A DNA stretch of 64,000 nucleotides from Natronosporangium hydrolyticum (GTDB taxonomy: Bacteria > Actinomycetota > Actinomycetes > Mycobacteriales > Micromonosporaceae), in the NCBI RefSeq assembly GCF_016925615.1, contig NZ_CP070499.1:3534001-3598000 (forward strand), written 5' to 3'. Position 1 is the first letter of the stretch; each line of letters starts with the position of its first letter. Shown here one piece after another: positions 25,335 through 34,870 of this stretch. A model generated the notes under the pieces. That model was given only the letters and a program-made list of their open reading frames with translations, did not search any database and had not been told where the DNA came from. Position numbers and translations under genes: made by a program.

Positions 25335-26117
25335 TCAGACCTCCTCGATGAGATCGACGACCGACTCCACCACCCGGCTGGGCCGGTACGGGAAGCGGTC
25401 GACATCGGCGCGGTTGCTGATCCCGGTCAACACCAGGATGGTGTCCAGACCGGCCTCCAGCCCGCAGAGCACATCGGTGTCCATCCGGTCGCCGATCATC
25501 GCGGTGGTCTCCGAGTGCGCCTCGATCCGGTTCAGCGCCGAGCGCATCATCATCGGATTGGGCTTGCCGATGAAGTAGGGCTCCACCCCGGTCGCCTTCG
25601 AGATCATCGCCGCCACCGCTCCGGTCGCCGGCAACGCCCCTTCGCTGGACGGGCCCGTGGCGTCCGGGTTGGTGCAGATGAACCGCGCCCCATTGTTGAT
25701 CAGACGAACCGCCCGGGTGATCGCCTCGAAACTGTAGGTACGGGTCTCCCCCACCACCACATAATCCGGATCGTGATCGGTGAGCACATAGCCCGACTCG
25801 TGCAGCGCGGTCGTCAAGCCGGCCTCACCCAACACGTACGCGGTGCCGTTGGGTCGCTGGTCGTAGAGGAACTGCGCCGTCGCCAGCGCCGAGGTCCAGA
25901 TCGACTCCTCCGGAACGTGGAAGCCGACCCGGCTCAACCGGGCGACCAGATCCCGCGGAGTGTAGATCGAGTTGTTCGTGAGCACTAGGAACGGCTTACC
26001 GGACTCGCGCAGCCGGCCGACGAACTCGGGCGCCCCGGGGATCGGCTGACCCTCGTGGACCAGCACCCCGTCCATGTCGGTCAGCCAGGCCGCGACCGGT
26101 TTGCGGTCACCGGCCAT
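25335..26117 (-). CDS. HAD-IIA family phosphatase (NagD-like)
   Basis: A 260-residue HAD hydrolase. Motif I is [13 protein letters not shown] (Asp14/Asp16), motif [10 protein letters not shown], motif III/IV near [17 protein letters not shown] and [18 protein letters not shown]. The C2-cap between motifs II and III is the HAD-IIA type of NagD/phosphoglycolate or p-nitrophenyl phosphatases. It dephosphorylates small phosphates in the cytoplasm. It lies 15 bases downstream of hemH and may be read with the fabG-inhA-hemH operon. Confidence 0.9.
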   Translation of the reverse strand: MAGDRKPVAAWLTDMDGVLVHEGQPIPGAPEFVGRLRESGKPFLVLTNNSIYTPRDLVARLSRVGFHVPEESIWTSALATAQFLYDQRPNGTAYVLGEAGLTTALHESGYVLTDHDPDYVVVGETRTYSFEAITRAVRLINNGARFICTNPDATGPSSEGALPATGAVAAMISKATGVEPYFIGKPNPMMMRSALNRIEAHSETTAMIGDRMDTDVLCGLEAGLDTILVLTGISNRADVDRFPYRPSRVVESVVDLIEEV

Positions 26118-26132
26118 CGCCGGCTCCGCCGC

Positions 26133-27167
26133 TCAGCCGCGGGGCGCGGACCGGCTCTGACAGCAGTGGCTGAGACAGGTATCCCACACCGGCAGCGTAC
26201 CCATCCGACGGGCCGGATGGTCACCCTCCGGCACCATCCGTTCCTGTACGAGTTCGCGGATCATCGCGACGAACCGGGGGTCGGTGCCCGGGGTGGCGGC
26301 CCGCGCGTACTCCAGCCCCAGCTGCTTGGCGGTGTCGGCGGCCTCGGTGTCGAGGTCCCACATCACCTCCAGGTGGTCGGAGATGAAGCCGATCGGGCTG
26401 ACCGCCACCGCGCCGACCCCCTGCTCGGCGAGGGTGCCCAGGTGGTCGTTGATGTCCGGCTCCAGCCATGGCACCTGCGGCGGGCCGGAGCGGCTCTGCC
26501 ACACCAGGTCATACGGCAGATCGGGGGCGGCGGCCGCGGCCACCAACGCCGCCGTCTCGGCCAACTGGGCTTCGTAGCGCCCGCCCTCGGGACCGGCGCA
26601 CTCGGCCATCTCCACCGGGATCGAATGGGCTGTGAAGACCAGCCGGGTCGCCTCCCGCGGGGCTGGCGCGAGGCTGGCCAACGCCTGCCGGACCCCGTCG
26701 GCGAACGGCTCGACCAGGCCCGGATGGTCGTGGTAGTGCCGCAGCTTGTGCACCACCGGGGCGCGCGGACCCACCGCCGCCCGGGCCGCCGCGATGTCTT
26801 CCAGATATTGCCGGCAGGACGAGTACGACCCGTACGGGCTGGTCACGAACGCGACCGCCGACTCGACCCCGTCGTCGCGGGCCTGGGCGAGCGTATCCGC
26901 GAGCATAGGATGCCAGTTGCGGTTGCCCCAATACACCGGGGTGTCGAGCTGGTGCCGATCGAACTCTGCCCGCATCGCGGCGAGCAGCGCCCGGCACTGA
27001 TCGTTGATCGGCGACACCCCGCCGAAGTGCTGGTAATGCTCGGCAACCTCGGCGAGCCGCTCCGGCGGCACCCGGCGGCCCCGAGTCACATTCTGCAGAA
27101 ACGGCAGCACGTCCTCGGGCCGCTCCGGCCCGCCGAACGACAGCAGCAAGACAGCGTCGTAGCCCAC
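26133..27167 (-). CDS. hemH: Ferrochelatase (coproporphyrin III type, Fe-S)
   Basis: A 344-residue ferrochelatase from GTG 27167, inserting ferrous iron into coproporphyrin III in the actinobacterial heme pathway. Motifs: LLLSFGGPERPEDV at the N-terminus, FTAHSIP (catalytic His), SPIGFISDHLEVMWDLDTEA (catalytic Glu region). Four cysteines likely hold a [2Fe-2S] cluster: one in SSCRQYLED and three in the C-terminal CLSHCCQ. It follows fabG and inhA as in mycobacteria. Confidence 0.96.
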   Translation of the reverse strand: MGYDAVLLLSFGGPERPEDVLPFLQNVTRGRRVPPERLAEVAEHYQHFGGVSPINDQCRALLAAMRAEFDRHQLDTPVYWGNRNWHPMLADTLAQARDDGVESAVAFVTSPYGSYSSCRQYLEDIAAARAAVGPRAPVVHKLRHYHDHPGLVEPFADGVRQALASLAPAPREATRLVFTAHSIPVEMAECAGPEGGRYEAQLAETAALVAAAAAPDLPYDLVWQSRSGPPQVPWLEPDINDHLGTLAEQGVGAVAVSPIGFISDHLEVMWDLDTEAADTAKQLGLEYARAATPGTDPRFVAMIRELVQERMVPEGDHPARRMGTLPVWDTCLSHCCQSRSAPRG

Positions 27168-27194
27168 ACGAGCTATGGTGCCAGATTCTGCTGC

Positions 27195-27962
27195 TCAGCC
27201 GCCCACCGCGTGGTAGCCCCCGTCGACGTGAATGATCTCACCGGTGGTCGCCGGGAACCAGTCGGAGAGCAGCGCCAGGATCGCCCGGCCGGCCGGCTCC
27301 GGGTCGGCCAGCTCCCAACCCAGCGGCGCCCGCTGCACCCAGCTCTCCTCGAACTGCTGGAAGCCGGGGATCGACTTGGCCGCCATCGTCCGCAGCGGGC
27401 CGGCCGCCACCAGGTTGCTGCGGATGCCCTTGGGGCCCAGGTAGCGGGCGAGGTAGCGGGAGGTCGACTCCAACCCGGCCTTGGCCACGCCCATCCAGTC
27501 GTAGACCGGCCAGGCCTGGCTGGCGTCGAAGGTGAGCCCGACCAGGCCGGCGCCGGGGCGCAGCATCGGCAGCGCCGCCATCGCCAACGACCGGTACGAG
27601 TACGCGGAGACGTGGACCGCGGTGGCCACGTCCTCCCACGGCGCTTCGAGGAAGTTGCCCCCGAGCGTGCTGGGCGGGCCGTAGGCGATCGAGTGCACCA
27701 CACCGTCCAGCTCACTCAGGTGCGGCTGCAGCCGCTCGACCAGGCTGTCGAGGTGCTCCGGGTCGGTGACGTCCAGCTCCACCACCGGCGCCGGCTGCGG
27801 CAGTCGCTTGGCGATCCGCTCCACCAGCGACATCCGCCCATAGCCGGTGAGCACGATCTGTGCCCCATGCTCCTGGGCGAGCCGGGCGGTCGCGAACGCG
27901 ATCGACTGCTCAGTGAGCACACCGGTAATCAGTAGCCGCTTACCGGCCAACAGTGCAGACAC
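27195..27962 (-). CDS. inhA: Enoyl-[acyl-carrier-protein] reductase (NADH), InhA/FabI
   Basis: A 255-residue short-chain reductase from GTG 27962 behind AGGAGG. N-terminal LLITGVLTEQSIAFATA is the FabI/InhA nucleotide loop. VHSIAYGP, and the catalytic Tyr and Lys within VYDWMGVAKAGLES, follow, then GPLRTMAAKSIPGF (substrate loop) and HVDGGYHAVGG. It performs the last step of each fatty-acid elongation cycle in type II FAS. Placed between fabG and hemH as in mycobacteria. Confidence 0.96.
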   Translation of the reverse strand: MSALLAGKRLLITGVLTEQSIAFATARLAQEHGAQIVLTGYGRMSLVERIAKRLPQPAPVVELDVTDPEHLDSLVERLQPHLSELDGVVHSIAYGPPSTLGGNFLEAPWEDVATAVHVSAYSYRSLAMAALPMLRPGAGLVGLTFDASQAWPVYDWMGVAKAGLESTSRYLARYLGPKGIRSNLVAAGPLRTMAAKSIPGFQQFEESWVQRAPLGWELADPEPAGRAILALLSDWFPATTGEIIHVDGGYHAVGG

Positions 27963-28014
27963 GTGGGGTCCCTCCTGGAGTCAGCGAATCGCCTGCGATC
28001 TTCTCACCCGACGA

Positions 28015-28728
<714 letters not shown>

Positions 28729-28951
28729 TTAGCGCCGGTCGTTGTCGGGTGGGCCGGTGTCGTAGCCCACCGCCCTTGCCCGGATCCTACGGGGCACCGG
28801 GTTACCGGCCGCGCCCTCGGGTCCGAAAATGATCACGAAAGGGCGCCTGTTATACCCCCGGTACGGGTACTCGAAGTCGGCCACATGTCGCATTCCGGAC
28901 TGGTGACCCTCCGGTGGCAGCGACCGGATCCGACGGAGAGCAGCGCGGCGG

Positions 28952-29902
28952 CTACGGCAGCCGGGGCGTCCACAACAGGCTGAGCCCACCAGCGGCGAGC
29001 GCCAGCAGCAGCGCCCCGGCCAGATACCACTGGGTGATCTCCTGCGGTACGGTCCGGTGGCCGATCGAGCTGCCCATGTCCTCGTAGACCGCCGCCAGCT
29101 CGGCCGCGCTCGCCGCCTCGTAGAATTCACCGCCGGTGGCTTCAGCGAGGAAGGCCATCTCCTCCCGGTCCACCGGCACCCGGTAGAGCTGGCCACCGAT
29201 GTCCACCACCCCGTCGTCGGTACCGAAGGCGACGGTGGAGACCGGCACGTTCGCCTCGGAGGCCGCGGCGGCCGCCTCCTCCACCGTCCGGCCGTAGGTG
29301 CGGTACCCGTCGGTGAGCAGCAGAATTCGGGCCGGCGGCGGCCCGTCCGCGCCGTCGGGGGGCACCTGCTGGATCGCCTCGAGGCTGGTGAAGACCGCCT
29401 CCCCGGTGGCGGTCGCCTCGGCGAGAGTCAGCTCTTGGATGCCGCGGATCACCGCCGGCCGGTCGGACCCTGCCGGCACCAGCACATTCGCCGTACGCGC
29501 GAACGAGACCAACCCCAGATTGTGGCTCTCGGGCAGCTGATCGGTGAACTCGATCGCGGCCTGTTGCGCGGCGGCGAGCCGGGTGGGGGCCACGTCGGTC
29601 GCCTCCATCGAGAGGGAGACGTCGATCGCCAGGATCACCGTGGCCCGTTCGACCGGCTCCTCCCGGTCCACCGCCGGCCGCGCCATGCCGGTGGCCAGCG
29701 CCACCAGCGCGAGCAGGAACGCCGCCGCGGCCAGGTGCCGACGCCAGCCCAACCCGGCCGGCGCGAGCTGTTGCAGCAGTGCGACGTTGCTGAACCGGAC
29801 CGCGTGGCTGCGCCGCCGCCACTGCCGCCACAGGTACGCACCGGCGACCAGCGCGACCGGCAACAGCGCCAGCAGCCACCACGGTTGCAGAAACCGGATC
29901 AT
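28952..29902 (-). CDS. VWA-domain membrane protein (BatA-like)
   Basis: A 316-residue protein: N-terminal membrane segments (about 6-26 and 57-77, BatA-like), a von Willebrand A domain (about 90-270) with the MIDAS motif DVSLSME and LLLTDGYRTYG, and a C-terminal membrane helix (about 291-311). Its ATG overlaps the DUF58 stop (ATGA at 29899-29902). Together with MoxR and DUF58 it forms a membrane-bound AAA+/VWA machine. It lacks the hydrophobic-plug and TPR partners (BatB, BatC) seen in Bacteroidetes. Confidence 0.9.
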   Translation of the reverse strand: MIRFLQPWWLLALLPVALVAGAYLWRQWRRRSHAVRFSNVALLQQLAPAGLGWRRHLAAAAFLLALVALATGMARPAVDREEPVERATVILAIDVSLSMEATDVAPTRLAAAQQAAIEFTDQLPESHNLGLVSFARTANVLVPAGSDRPAVIRGIQELTLAEATATGEAVFTSLEAIQQVPPDGADGPPPARILLLTDGYRTYGRTVEEAAAAASEANVPVSTVAFGTDDGVVDIGGQLYRVPVDREEMAFLAEATGGEFYEAASAAELAAVYEDMGSSIGHRTVPQEITQWYLAGALLLALAAGGLSLLWTPRLP

Positions 29903-30846
29903 GTCACCTCCCGGTCGAGCCCAGCGCCTCGCGCGGCCCCGCTGCTGCGGGCGTGCCGCCGGGCGGCGACGAACCGTACGATATCGGCCAGCCAGTCCGA
30001 GTCGGTACGCAGCCGGAGGTGGGCTGCGCCGGCCCGGCGCAGCGCCGCCTCGATCTCACCGCGTTGCGCGGCGGCCGCGGCGGCGTACCGCTCCCGCAGC
30101 CGCGGGTCGGCGGTCTGCACCTCCACCGTGGCGCCGCTCTCCGGGTCGAGCAGCTCCAGCACCCCGACGTCGGGCAGCGAGAGTTCCCGCGGGTCGAGCA
30201 CCTCGATCGCCAGCACGTCGTGCCGGGCCGCCAGCTTGCGCAGCGGACGGCGCCACTGCTCGGCCGGGGCGAGGAAGTCTGAGATCACCACCGCGAGGCC
30301 GCGGCGCCGCGGGGGCCGGTGCAGGCTGTCGATCAGCGCCGCCAGGTCGACCTCCCCGGGCGGGGTGTCCGGGGAGGCGATGGTCCGCAGCAACCCCTGC
30401 GCCGACCGGCGCCCAGGGCGGGCCGGCAGCCGGCGCGGCGGCCCGGACCCGCGCGCCACCACCGCGCCGACCCGATTGCCGCCGCGGACGGTCAGGTGGG
30501 TCACGGCCGCGGCGGCGGCGAGCGCCAGGTCCCGCTTGAGGCACTGGGCGGTGCCGAACTCCAGGCTCGCCGACAGGTCCACCGCCAGCCAGGTCTCCAG
30601 CTCCCGGTCGGCCTCGGTAAGCCGAACATGCGGCACGGTGGTGCGGGCGGTGACCGGCCAGTCCATCCGGCGTACGTCGTCGCCGGGGTGGTACGCGCGG
30701 GACTCGCCGGCTTCGCTGCCGGGGCCAGGCAGCAGGCCGAGGTACTCCCCCTGCAGCAGGCCGTCGAGCCGGCGGGTGATGAGCAGTTGCAGCCGGGCCA
30801 GCACGGCTGGGGCGGCGGTACCGCCGACGGGTGGCGGCATACTCAC
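29899..30846 (-). CDS. DUF58 domain protein (second MoxR module)
   Basis: A 315-residue DUF58 protein without membrane segments, unlike the paralogue at 183-1496. It starts RLDGLLQGEYLGLLPGPG and has the DUF58 core SRAYHPGDDVRRMDWPVTAR, then LAVDLSASLEFG in the VWA-like part. GTG start overlapping the MoxR stop (GTGA at 30843-30846); ATG 30840 is an alternative. Confidence 0.9.
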   Translation of the reverse strand: MSMPPPVGGTAAPAVLARLQLLITRRLDGLLQGEYLGLLPGPGSEAGESRAYHPGDDVRRMDWPVTARTTVPHVRLTEADRELETWLAVDLSASLEFGTAQCLKRDLALAAAAAVTHLTVRGGNRVGAVVARGSGPPRRLPARPGRRSAQGLLRTIASPDTPPGEVDLAALIDSLHRPPRRRGLAVVISDFLAPAEQWRRPLRKLAARHDVLAIEVLDPRELSLPDVGVLELLDPESGATVEVQTADPRLRERYAAAAAAQRGEIEAALRRAGAAHLRLRTDSDWLADIVRFVAARRHARSSGAARGAGLDREVT

Positions 30847-31874
30847 CCGCCGGTCCCGATCGCGGGCGGGGGCGGCGGCACCACGGTGGCGTGCTGGCGG
30901 GGGGCGACCGCCGGCATCGGCACGGTCTGCAACACCCGGTTGACGACATGGTCGGCCGGCACGTCGTCGGCGAGCGCGTCGTAGCTGAGCACCAGCCGGT
31001 GCCGCAGCACGTCGGGGGCGATGTCGAGGACATCTCCGGGCAGCGCGTAATCCCGGCCCCGCAGCAGCGCCAGCGCCCGGGTGGCCCGGACGATACCGAG
31101 CGAGGCGCGCGGGCTGGCGCCGTACTGGACCAGGTTCGCCACATCGGGTACGCCGTGCTCGGCCGGGCTGCGGGTGGCCATCACCACCCGGACCGCGTAG
31201 TCGACCAGCGCGTTGTGGATGAACACCTGGTCCGCCTTGCGCTGCAGCGCGAGCAGGTCCTCCGGGGCGAAGATCACCTCCGGTTCGGGCGGGGACACCC
31301 CCATCCGGTAGACGATCTCTCGCTCCTCCAGGTCGGTCGGGTAGCCGACCACCACCTTCAGCAGGAACCGGTCCCGCTGCGCCTCGGGTAGCGGGTAGAC
31401 GCCCTCCTGTTCGATCGGGTTCTGGGTGGCCATCACCAGGAACGGGTCCGGCACCGGATGGCTCTCGCCGCCGATCGAGACCTGCCGCTCGGCCATCACC
31501 TCCAGCAACGCCGACTGCACCTTCGCCGGCGACCGGTTGATCTCGTCGGCGAGGAGGAAGTTGACGAAGACCGGCCCTAGCTCGACGTCGAACTTCTCGC
31601 TGCCCTGCCGATAGATCCGGGTGCCGACCAGGTCGGAAGGCATCAGGTCGGGGGTGAACTGCACCCGGGCGAAGCTGCCGCCCACCACCGTCGCCGCGGT
31701 CTGCGCGGCCAGCGTCTTCGCCACCCCGGGCACGCCCTCCAGTAGGCAGTGGCCACGGGCCAACAGCGCGACGAAGAGCCGCTCGATCAACTGGTCTTGA
31801 CCGACGATGACCCGCTTCACCTCGAAGAGCGCCCGCTCCAGCAGGGTGGCATCCTGGGCCGGGGTGCTACTCAT
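30843..31874 (-). CDS. MoxR family AAA+ ATPase (second module)
   Basis: A 343-residue MoxR ATPase, start ATG 31874 behind GGAGG. Walker A region CLLEGVPGVAKTLAAQTAA, Walker B LLADEINRSPAKVQSALLEVM, then MATQNPIEQEGVYPLPEAQ and PEAQRDRFLLK (arginine finger), all standard MoxR. First gene of the MoxR-DUF58-VWA operon. Similar in role to, but clearly different in sequence from, the ATPase at 1493-2566. Confidence 0.95.
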   Translation of the reverse strand: MSSTPAQDATLLERALFEVKRVIVGQDQLIERLFVALLARGHCLLEGVPGVAKTLAAQTAATVVGGSFARVQFTPDLMPSDLVGTRIYRQGSEKFDVELGPVFVNFLLADEINRSPAKVQSALLEVMAERQVSIGGESHPVPDPFLVMATQNPIEQEGVYPLPEAQRDRFLLKVVVGYPTDLEEREIVYRMGVSPPEPEVIFAPEDLLALQRKADQVFIHNALVDYAVRVVMATRSPAEHGVPDVANLVQYGASPRASLGIVRATRALALLRGRDYALPGDVLDIAPDVLRHRLVLSYDALADDVPADHVVNRVLQTVPMPAVAPRQHATVVPPPPPAIGTGG

Positions 31875-32177
31875 GCGTCCTCCGCTGGGTAAGGGGCGTA
31901 CGCCGGCCGGAAGCCGGCGACCGGTGTTCTTTCTAAGCCTGACATGTCGGCGCCGGCTGCCGGTTGGGCTGGCCGGGATTAACCAAACAGCGACCTGCGA
32001 TACTCAACTGGTCAACCTAACCCGAACGTACGGCCGGAACCAGCCAAACGGACACAGTTGGCGGGTAGACATTGCTGGAGGTCAGGTGGGTACGATTCGA
32101 GCGTCGCCGGGCGGCTTCCCCCGTGGCCGCCCGGCGCTACTCATACCGATTAATCGGGTAACAGAAAACAGCTGGTC
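31875..32177. other. Divergent promoter region of the second MoxR operon
   Basis: 303 bp between divergent transcription units. The half near the MoxR gene is gene-free and should carry its promoter. The other half holds a short candidate ORF (32086-32187) and a 10-bp stem (32106-32115 with 32126-32135). A 12-bp palindrome CCGATTAATCGG lies at 32146-32157. Confidence 0.45.
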
Positions 32178-32187
32178 GTGCGGGTGA
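32086..32187 (+). CDS. Candidate 33-codon leader ORF
   Basis: GTG 32086 is preceded by GGAGG (32077-32081). It reads 33 codons and stops at a TGA that shares bases with the ATG of the next gene (TGATG at 32185-32189), the usual form of translational coupling. The peptide (VGTIRASPGGFPRGRP and so on) has no family. It spans a perfect 10-bp hairpin, which could act as an attenuator. Supported only by the ribosome site and the overlap. Confidence 0.35.
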   Translation: MGTIRASPGGFPRGRPALLIPINRVTENSWSCG

Positions 32188-32408
32188 TGATGCTAGATCC
32201 GAGCACGCCGCAGGACGGTCCGGACCAGCTCGTCTGCTCAGCCAAGGGGTGCCGCCGGCCGGCGATCTGGGCGCTGCGGTGGCACAACCCGAAACTGCAC
32301 ACCCCCGACCGGCGAAAGACCTGGCTGGCCTGCGACGAACACCGGCAGTATCTGAGCGACTTTCTCGACGCCCGCGGATTCCTCCGCGATGTGGCGGCGC
32401 TCGAGTGA
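32187..32408 (+). CDS. Small conserved actinobacterial protein with Cys/His pairs
   Basis: 73 residues from ATG 32187, or 76 from GTG 32178. It contains VCSAKGCRRPAIWALRW and LACDEHRQYLSDFLDARGF. Two cysteines five apart and a later Cys-x-x-His look like a zinc site. It belongs to a widely kept family in actinobacteria that is of unknown function. The preceding short ORF overlaps its start, and the PH-domain genes follow 18 bases later on the same strand. Confidence 0.8.
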   Translation: MMLDPSTPQDGPDQLVCSAKGCRRPAIWALRWHNPKLHTPDRRKTWLACDEHRQYLSDFLDARGFLRDVAALE

Positions 32409-32425
32409 ACGAATAGGCTCGAACC

Positions 32426-32971
32426 GTGACCGAATCGACCGCGCCGCCCGCCGACCAGCCGCCCACCCGGGCACCTCACCCGCGGCTGAGCCCGCTCGAC
32501 CCCTGGCCGAACACGGTGGTGTGGCGCCCGGTGTCCCGCCGCCTGATCGTGGTCGAACTGCTCCGGTTCGCGGTCTGGGTCACCTTCCTGGTGCTGATGG
32601 TGCTGCTCGCCGGCACCTTCGGCTGGCCGTTCGTCGCCGCCACCTTCTGGGTGCTGGCGGCCTACACGCTGCTGCGCGGCACCGCGATCGTCCGGGCCGT
32701 CTTCGCCTGGGGCTACGCCGAACGGGAACGCGACCTGCTGGTCCGGCACGGGCTGCTGCTGCGCCGGTTGTCGATCGTGCCGTACGCCCGGATGCAATTC
32801 GTGGACGTCACCGCGGGCCCGCTGGAGCGGCTGTTCAACCTGGCGACGGTGCAGCTGCACACCGCTGCCGCGGCCACCGACGCCCGGGTTCCAGGGCTGC
32901 CCCCGGACGAGGCGTCCCGGCTGCGCGACCGGCTCGCCGCGCTCGGCGAGGACCTGGGAGAAGGGCTGTGA
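32426..32971 (+). CDS. PH domain-containing membrane protein (YdbS-like)
   Basis: A 181-residue protein from GTG 32426. A Pro-rich N-terminus, two hydrophobic segments (about 43-63, 68-88) and a bacterial PH (bPH2) domain: RHGLLLRRLSIVPYARMQFV and GPLERLFNLATVQLHTAA. Such proteins pair with a larger YdbT-like protein in the membrane. The next gene is that partner and overlaps it by GTGA. Confidence 0.88.
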   Translation: MTESTAPPADQPPTRAPHPRLSPLDPWPNTVVWRPVSRRLIVVELLRFAVWVTFLVLMVLLAGTFGWPFVAATFWVLAAYTLLRGTAIVRAVFAWGYAERERDLLVRHGLLLRRLSIVPYARMQFVDVTAGPLERLFNLATVQLHTAAAATDARVPGLPPDEASRLRDRLAALGEDLGEGL

Positions 32972-34830
32972 CGACGAGCGGCCCACCCCCGGGGCCACCA
33001 CCCGGACCACCGACCGGACCACCGGGGCCGGCGGGGCCACCGGCCGGCCCGCCGGGGCCGGTGGGGCCACCGGCCGAGCCGGGCGCTGAGCCACCGGCGG
33101 GGCCACCCGCCGGGGCATGGCCGCCGCCTGACACCGGACCGGTGCCCGGCCCGCCCGTATGGCCGCCGCCATGGGGTTATCAGCTGCCACCGGTCCCCGA
33201 GCCGCGGCAGCGGCTGCACCCGCTCAGCCCGCTGCTGCACAGCGCCAAGATGCTGGCGCTGCTGATCGCGGCGATCTCGATCAACGGAGCGGCGCAGCTC
33301 GGGCTGGCGGGGTTCCTCGGCACGGTCGTCATCGCGACGGTGTTGGTGATGGCGTACTCGGCGGTGACCTGGCTGGTCACCGGCTACCACGTGGTCGGCC
33401 GGGAGCTGCGGATCTACGACGGGGTGCTGGTCCGGCGTACCCGGGCGATCCCGCTGGAGCGGCTCCAGGCGGTGGAGCTGGTCCGCCCGTTGATGGCCCG
33501 CGCCACCGGCCTGGCCGAGCTGCGGCTGGAGGTGGTGGGGGGCGGCAAGACCGAGGCGCCGCTGGCGTTCCTGACCGTCGCCGACGCCACCGCGCTGCGG
33601 AACCGGCTGCTGGCGCTGGCGGTCCGGGTCGGTGCTCCCGCCGCCGCGCCGGGTGGCCAGGCGGCACCGCTGGCCGGCGCCGCCGCACCCGGCGCCGCGC
33701 CGTCCGCTGTCCCGCCGCCACCCCCCACCGGGGAGATCCCCCCGGCACACCCGGAGCCGCCGGACCAGCCGGTGCCGCCGGCGCATCCGGCACCCCCCGA
33801 CCAGCCGGTGCCGCCGGTACACCCGGGGTACCCCGCCCCCGGGTACCCAGCCCAGGGGTACCCGGGCTACCCGCCGCCGGGCTACCCACCGCCGGGCTAC
33901 CCCGCGGCCCCCGCCCCGGCCGCTCCTGCCCCGCTCGCCGAGCGGCACCTCCACTCGGTGGTCAACCGGGACGTGTTGATCAGCCAGATCCTCACCCCCC
34001 AGGTGATCTTCCTACCGATCGCGATCGCGCTGGTCGTCACCCAGTACTGGTTCGGCGCCCGCGCCTGGTCGCTGGTAGTGCTGGCGAGCATGGCGGCGGC
34101 GGTCATCGGAGTGATCCAACAACCGGTCCGCCGGATCATGTCTGACTGGAACTTCCGGATGGCGGTCCAGGATCCGCCTCCGGGTAAACGCCACCCCGGC
34201 CTGCGCATCCGCAGCGGGCTCACCGAAACCCGCAGTCAGACCGTCCCGCTGAACCGGGTGCAGGCGATCGGCGTGACCTGGCCGTTCCTGTGGCGGCGCC
34301 GGCAGTGGTTGCGCAGCCGGCTCGACGTCGCCGGCTACGGCGTGGGCGAAGGTGCCGGCTCGGACCGGCTGCTGCCGGTCGGCGACCTGGCTACCGCCCG
34401 CCGGCTGACCTCAGTGGTGCTGCCGGGGATCGACCTGACCGACCTGCGACTGCGCCGGCCACCCCGACGAGCCCGCTGGCTAGCGCCGTGGCGGCAGCCG
34501 GTGCTGGGCATCGCGATGACCGACGAGGTGTTCGTCTCCCGCGACGGCCGGATCACCCGGGAGCTGGTGGTCGTGCCGTACCTGCGGATCCAGAGTGTCC
34601 GGTTGACCCAGGGGCCGATCCAGCGCCTGCTGGGGCTGGCCAATGTGTACGCCGACACCGCCGGTTCGCTGACCGCGGTCGGCTCACACCGGGAGCTCGG
34701 TGAGGCGCGCCGGCTCGCCGCCGAGCTGACCGCCCGCGCCCAGGCCGCCCGGGACGCCGACGCGGCGCTCACCGGCGCCGAGTCGACATCTCCGGACGAG
34801 AACGCCGACGGCACCGCCGACGGCGGGTGA
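32968..34830 (+). CDS. Tandem PH domain membrane protein (YdbT-like), proline-rich
   Basis: A 620-residue protein whose GTG overlaps the preceding stop (32968-32971). Parts: a Pro/Gly-rich N-terminus (about 1-80), paired hydrophobic segments and a first bPH2 domain (about 95-215; VGRELRIYDGVLVRRTRAIPLERLQAVE-type), a second Pro-rich region with PPDQPVPPxHP and PGYP repeats (about 225-315), another membrane pair, and two more PH-like units (RIRSGLTETRSQTVPLNRVQ; VVVPYLRIQSVRLTQGPIQR). Probably forms a membrane complex with the upstream protein. The long proline tracts are much larger than in Bacillus YdbT. Confidence 0.85.
   Translation: MTTSGPPPGPPPGPPTGPPGPAGPPAGPPGPVGPPAEPGAEPPAGPPAGAWPPPDTGPVPGPPVWPPPWGYQLPPVPEPRQRLHPLSPLLHSAKMLALLIAAISINGAAQLGLAGFLGTVVIATVLVMAYSAVTWLVTGYHVVGRELRIYDGVLVRRTRAIPLERLQAVELVRPLMARATGLAELRLEVVGGGKTEAPLAFLTVADATALRNRLLALAVRVGAPAAAPGGQAAPLAGAAAPGAAPSAVPPPPPTGEIPPAHPEPPDQPVPPAHPAPPDQPVPPVHPGYPAPGYPAQGYPGYPPPGYPPPGYPAAPAPAAPAPLAERHLHSVVNRDVLISQILTPQVIFLPIAIALVVTQYWFGARAWSLVVLASMAAAVIGVIQQPVRRIMSDWNFRMAVQDPPPGKRHPGLRIRSGLTETRSQTVPLNRVQAIGVTWPFLWRRRQWLRSRLDVAGYGVGEGAGSDRLLPVGDLATARRLTSVVLPGIDLTDLRLRRPPRRARWLAPWRQPVLGIAMTDEVFVSRDGRITRELVVVPYLRIQSVRLTQGPIQRLLGLANVYADTAGSLTAVGSHRELGEARRLAAELTARAQAARDADAALTGAESTSPDENADGTADGG
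33822..33903. repeat. PGYP-encoding tandem repeat
   Basis: Six PGYP-type units (PGYPAPGYPAQGYPGYPPPG and following) within the PH-domain gene, built from GGGTACCC/GGGCTACC steps. Low-complexity linker likely to vary between strains. Confidence 0.75.
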
Positions 34831-34870
34831 CCTATCCTGGGCCGGTCGACGCCGACCCAGGGAGCTGCCG

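Noticed and set aside
26055-27935. Long open frame (about 630 codons) on the plus strand opposite hemH and inhA
   Set aside because: It is antisense to two clearly recognised genes, has low-complexity Arg/Gly/His-rich sequence and results from high third-position GC.
29057-30943. Long plus-strand frame opposite the VWA and DUF58 genes
   Set aside because: Mirror of real minus-strand genes with conserved motifs; translation shows no family.
32389-32967. N-terminal extension of the second PH-domain protein
   Set aside because: It would overlap the whole first PH-domain gene; the GTG at 32968 overlapping the previous stop is the natural start.
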